Of a stretch of DNA of 64,000 bases, positions 61,131 through 64,000 are shown piece after piece (the stretch's first letter is position 1; each line of letters opens with the position of its first letter). The DNA lies in contig NZ_CP031425.1 of the NCBI RefSeq assembly GCF_003367705.1, forward strand, positions 2,852,001 to 2,916,000. The letters are read 5' to 3'. The notes under the pieces are model-generated. The model did not search any database and was not told the DNA's origin. It saw nothing but the letters and a program-made list of their open reading frames with translations. The position numbers and the translations under genes are program-made. This DNA comes from Microbacterium foliorum (GTDB lineage: Bacteria > Actinomycetota > Actinomycetes > Actinomycetales > Microbacteriaceae).

Positions 61131-62384
61131 ATGACCGACTCCCGCGATTCCGCCCGCATCGACACCGCACTTCTCGAGCAAGCCCGAGCCCTCGACGCCG
61201 CCGACCCGCTGCGCGCGCACCTCGACGCGTTCGCCGATGCCCCGGGGGTCGACGCGTACCTCGACGGCAACTCCCTCGGCCGTCCGTTGCGCGACATCCC
61301 CGAGAAGCTCGCCGCCTTCGCACGCGACGACTGGGGCACGCGGCTGATCCGCTCGTGGGACGAGCAGTGGATGGCGCTGCCGATGGAGCTCGGCGACCGG
61401 ATCGGCGGCGCCACCCTCGGCGCCGCACCGGGCCAGACCGTCGTCGCCGACTCGACCAGCGTGCTGATCTACAAGCTGATGCGGGCCGCCGCCACCGCCG
61501 ACCCCACCCGCACCGAGCTCGTGATCGAGGCGGGGAACTTCCCCACCGACCGGTTCCTGGCCGCCGGCGTCGCGGCCGAGACGGGGATGACCGTGCGGTG
61601 GATCGAACCCGACCCCATGCACGGAGTGCAGATCGCCGACGTGCTCGACACGATCTCCGAGCGCACGGCGCTCGTGTCGCTCAGCCACGTCGACTACCGC
61701 TCCGGGGCGCTCGCCGACATGCCCGGCATCACCGCAGCTGTGCACGGGGTCGGCGCGCTGATGATGTGGGACCTCTGCCACTCGGCCGGCGTCATCCCGA
61801 TGCAGCTCGACGCCTGGGGCGTCGACATGGCCGTCGGATGCACGTACAAGTACTTGAACGGCGGCCCCGGCTCCCCCGCGTTCGCCTACCTGCGCCATGA
61901 CCATCAGGGCGTGCTGCGGCAGCCGATCCAGGGCTGGTGGAGCGCGGCGGACATCTTCGCGATGGGCCCCGAGTACGTGGCGGCGGGCGACATCCGCCAG
62001 CTGCTCAGCGGCACACCGCCGATCACGTCGATGCTCGCCATGCAGGGGATGCTCGACCTCCTCGAGCAATCGACGATCGAGCGCGTCCGTGAGAAGTCCG
62101 TCTCGCTGACCGACCTCGCCGTCCGCGCCTATGACGAGGTTCTCGCCACCCTCGGCGTGCGCCTGTTGAGCCCCCGGGATTCCGCCCTGCGCGGCGGGCA
62201 CGTCACGATCGGGCACCCCGACTTCCGCGCCGTGACGCAGCGGCTGTGGGCGCAGGGCATCATCCCGGACTTCCGTTTTCCCGACGGCATCCGCCTGGGG
62301 CTGTCGCCGCTGAGCACCTCGCACGTCGAGACGGTCACCGGCGTACTCGCGGTGCGCGATGCCCTGGAGTCGCATGAGCGCTGA
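61131..62384 (+). CDS. kynU: Kynureninase
   Basis: A 417-residue fold-type I PLP enzyme that splits kynurenine to anthranilate and alanine. The PLP Lys is K240 in CTYKYLNGGPGSPAF and the cofactor Asp is D214 in MMWDLCHSAG. AYLDGNSLGRPLRD at the start and QGWWSAADIFAMGPEY later are family segments. The ATG follows the amidohydrolase stop by one base. No anthranilate degradation gene follows in the window. Confidence 0.95.
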   Translation: MTDSRDSARIDTALLEQARALDAADPLRAHLDAFADAPGVDAYLDGNSLGRPLRDIPEKLAAFARDDWGTRLIRSWDEQWMALPMELGDRIGGATLGAAPGQTVVADSTSVLIYKLMRAAATADPTRTELVIEAGNFPTDRFLAAGVAAETGMTVRWIEPDPMHGVQIADVLDTISERTALVSLSHVDYRSGALADMPGITAAVHGVGALMMWDLCHSAGVIPMQLDAWGVDMAVGCTYKYLNGGPGSPAFAYLRHDHQGVLRQPIQGWWSAADIFAMGPEYVAAGDIRQLLSGTPPITSMLAMQGMLDLLEQSTIERVREKSVSLTDLAVRAYDEVLATLGVRLLSPRDSALRGGHVTIGHPDFRAVTQRLWAQGIIPDFRFPDGIRLGLSPLSTSHVETVTGVLAVRDALESHER

Positions 62385-63252
62385 CCCCGACCGTCGGCTC
62401 CGCGACGAGACGGTGCTCGACGACATCGATGCGCGTCCCGGCAGCACCGCCTCGCTGCTGCGCACGCTGATCGGGCTGTACCTGCGTCCGCTCGGCGGCT
62501 GGGTGTCGACGGCCGATCTGATCGTGCTCGCCGACGACCTCGGCATCCCCGCGGCGCAGGCCCGCACCGGCATCACTCGACTCAAGCAGAAGGGCCTGCT
62601 GCTGGCCGAGCGGCGGCATGCCGTCGGGTATCGGCTGAACCCGGCGGCCACGACGATGCTGGAACGGGGCGACCGCCGCATCTTCGAGATGCGGGAGATG
62701 ACGGATGCCGACAGCTGGTGCCTCATCTCGTTCTCGATCCCGGAGAGCGCCCGCGGCGTGCGCCATCAGCTGCGCCGTCGGCTGCACTGGATCGGCGCGG
62801 GGGTGGTGTCATCCGCTCTCTGGATCTGCCCCGGCCATCTGCAGGATGAGGCCTGGCAGATCGTCGCCGATCTCGACGCGCACCCCTGGGTGACGCTGTT
62901 CCAGGCCCACAGTCCGGTCATGGCGGGCACGCCGCGCGAGGCCGCTGCGGCCTGGTGGGATCTCGACGCGCTGCGCGCCGAGCATCTCACCTTCCGTTCC
63001 GCGCTCACCGCGCTCCCCGACGACCCCTTCGCGGGGTACGTGCGCCTGATCGACAGCTGGCGGGTGCTGCCCTATCTCGACCCCGGCCTGCCGCCGTCGA
63101 TGCTGCCGGAGGACTGGCCCGGCGGCGCGAGCGTCGCGGAGTTCACCCGGCTGTCCGCAGCGCTGGCCGATGCCGCCTGGCAGCGCGTGCGCGAGGTCAC
63201 CGCGACGGCGGCGCCGTCGTCGCCCGCACCACGAGACGCGTCGGCAGGATGA
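62374..63252 (+). CDS. PaaX-family transcriptional regulator
   Basis: A 292-residue regulator. The N-terminal winged helix (about residues 25-85, LLRTLIGLYLRPLGGWVSTADLIVLADDLGIPAAQARTGITRLKQKGLL) is followed by the PaaX central (Cas2-like) and C-terminal domains with WCLISFSIPESARGVRHQLRRRL and FAGYVRLIDSWRVLPYLDPGLP. PaaX proteins sense CoA thioesters. As last gene of the operon, overlapping kynU by 11 bases, it probably represses the kynurenine genes. Its 3' end overlaps the convergent LacI gene by 56 bases. Confidence 0.88.
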   Translation: MSADPDRRLRDETVLDDIDARPGSTASLLRTLIGLYLRPLGGWVSTADLIVLADDLGIPAAQARTGITRLKQKGLLLAERRHAVGYRLNPAATTMLERGDRRIFEMREMTDADSWCLISFSIPESARGVRHQLRRRLHWIGAGVVSSALWICPGHLQDEAWQIVADLDAHPWVTLFQAHSPVMAGTPREAAAAWWDLDALRAEHLTFRSALTALPDDPFAGYVRLIDSWRVLPYLDPGLPPSMLPEDWPGGASVAEFTRLSAALADAAWQRVREVTATAAPSSPAPRDASAG

Positions 63253-64000
63253 CGTTCATCTCGTCGATCGCCTGACCCGACAGCAGCGTGAACACCATCT
63301 CGGCCGCCACCGCGCCCAGCCGGCGCATCGGCTGCTGGATCGTGGTCAGCGGAAGCGCACGACGGGTGGCCTCGGGCACGTCGTCGAAGCCGATCACCGA
63401 CAGATCCGCGGGCACGCGCAGTCCGAGCTCGTGGGCGACGTCGATCACCGCGATCGCCGACAGGTCGTTGGCCGCGAAGATCGCCGTCGGGCGATCGGTC
63501 GCGCTGAGCATCACCCGTGCGGACTCCCTCGTCGCGTCCAGTTCGTAGCGGCCGATGCCGATGAGCGACGGGTCGAGGCCGATGCCGGCGTCGGCCAGAG
63601 CCCGCCGGTATCCGGCATCTCGCAGTCCGGCCGAGCGCAGGTCGGGCCGCCCGGCGAGGAAGCCGATGCGGCGATGTCCGAGACCGATCAGATGGGTGGT
63701 CGCCGCGAGCGCGCCGCCGAAGCTGTCGGATTCCACTGTCGGAAGATCGGCGCGCCCCGTGTGCGGGTCGATCGCGACCACCGGGATCTCGGTCCCCGCG
63801 CTGACCACGGTCGGGGTGACGAGGATCGCGGCGTCGATGAGCGTGCCCGAGAGCCGGCTCAACGAGCGTCGCTCCCAGCCGTCGCCCGCGCCGAGATGCG
63901 ACCCGCTGTAGGCGAGCAGGTCGAAGGCCGTGTCGTGCACGGCGGTGCCGACGCCCTTGAGGATCTCGGCGCTGAACGGCTCGAAGTCGGCCAGAAGCAC
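63197..64000 (-). CDS. LacI-family regulator, 5' end outside the window
   Basis: 267 residues of a periplasmic-binding-type sugar sensor domain are visible, lacking the N-terminal helix-turn-helix, which lies beyond base 64000. Motifs include GHRRIGFLAG, PTAIFAANDLSAIAVIDVAHELGLRVPADLSVIGFDD and LTTIQQPMRRLGAVAAEMVF, standard for LacI/GalR proteins. It probably controls a carbohydrate locus to the right of the window. It overlaps the paaX-type gene end to end. Confidence 0.9.
   Translation of the reverse strand: MLLADFEPFSAEILKGVGTAVHDTAFDLLAYSGSHLGAGDGWERRSLSRLSGTLIDAAILVTPTVVSAGTEIPVVAIDPHTGRADLPTVESDSFGGALAATTHLIGLGHRRIGFLAGRPDLRSAGLRDAGYRRALADAGIGLDPSLIGIGRYELDATRESARVMLSATDRPTAIFAANDLSAIAVIDVAHELGLRVPADLSVIGFDDVPEATRRALPLTTIQQPMRRLGAVAAEMVFTLLSGQAIDEMNVILPTRLVVRATTAPPSR

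Overview
The window is a dense, high-GC (roughly 68-70 percent by eye) stretch of an actinobacterial chromosome. Gene content points to the Microbacteriaceae, most likely Microbacterium or a close relative: a menaquinone gene (menA) beside a DUF4229 gene, a DUF7882 gene, a DUF222/HNH endonuclease of the 13E12 repeat family, a DUF6421-SDR pair under an Lrp-type regulator, and an Lhr helicase-EI24-Nei block. About 70 protein genes are supported. I saw no rRNA, tRNA, CRISPR array or transposase. Many genes begin with a -10 box of the form TAnnnT placed 6-7 bases before ATG or GTG (leaderless mRNAs), and I used this to choose several starts.

Layout. 1-5566: a partial hypothetical gene, DUF4229, menA, a dihydrofolate-reductase-family gene reduced to its two ends, DUF4287, an Lrp regulator, then DUF6421, a small repeat ORF and an SDR. 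5584-13628: MFS exporter, threonine aldolase, M3 peptidase with a NUDIX-like gene, esterase, and an ABC-F ATPase with a structured leader. 13631-20377: DUF6157, then Lhr, EI24 and Nei (DNA processing and repair). 20460-29796: mostly single genes, including purU, a nitronate monooxygenase, DUF6412-YidC, an EamA transporter, a stress-type SDR, DUF7882, and an FHA-CinA pair.

29927-37761: a phosphonate operon. The binding protein, ATPase and a double-length permease are followed by an FAD oxidoreductase, a phosphonatase-like HAD hydrolase and a zinc alcohol dehydrogenase. A GntR/UTRA regulator is divergent. A palindromic repeat array lies inside this operon, between phnD and phnC. 38044-41681: a two-component system whose kinase transcript starts with a 15-codon ORF that has a perfect Shine-Dalgarno sequence, followed by the 13E12 HNH gene and a G-rich tandem array. 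42222-43790: a GNAT and a DMT transporter headed by a ykkC-family (guanidine-I-like) riboswitch.

43908-52243: aminopeptidase, an NCS1 permease with an isochorismatase-like amidohydrolase, an MBL/TetR divergent pair with twin operators, and a TetR-MFS drug-exporter pair divergent from an esterase around a perfect 20-bp operator. 52349-57249: PLP decarboxylase and TetR, divergent from agmatine deiminase and an amidase (polyamine-type metabolism). 57280-59035: a small membrane protein and a glutamate-cysteine ligase-like enzyme. 59154-63252: a kynurenine operon (kynA, amidohydrolase, kynU, paaX-type regulator) whose amidohydrolase is the candidate for the missing formamidase and carries an in-frame palindromic repeat. 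A LacI-type regulator runs off the right edge.

Most worth following: the peptide ORF ahead of the histidine kinase, the riboswitch-controlled EamA transporter, the palindromic element shared by the phosphonate operon and the kynurenine-operon coding sequence, and the kynurenine amidohydrolase.
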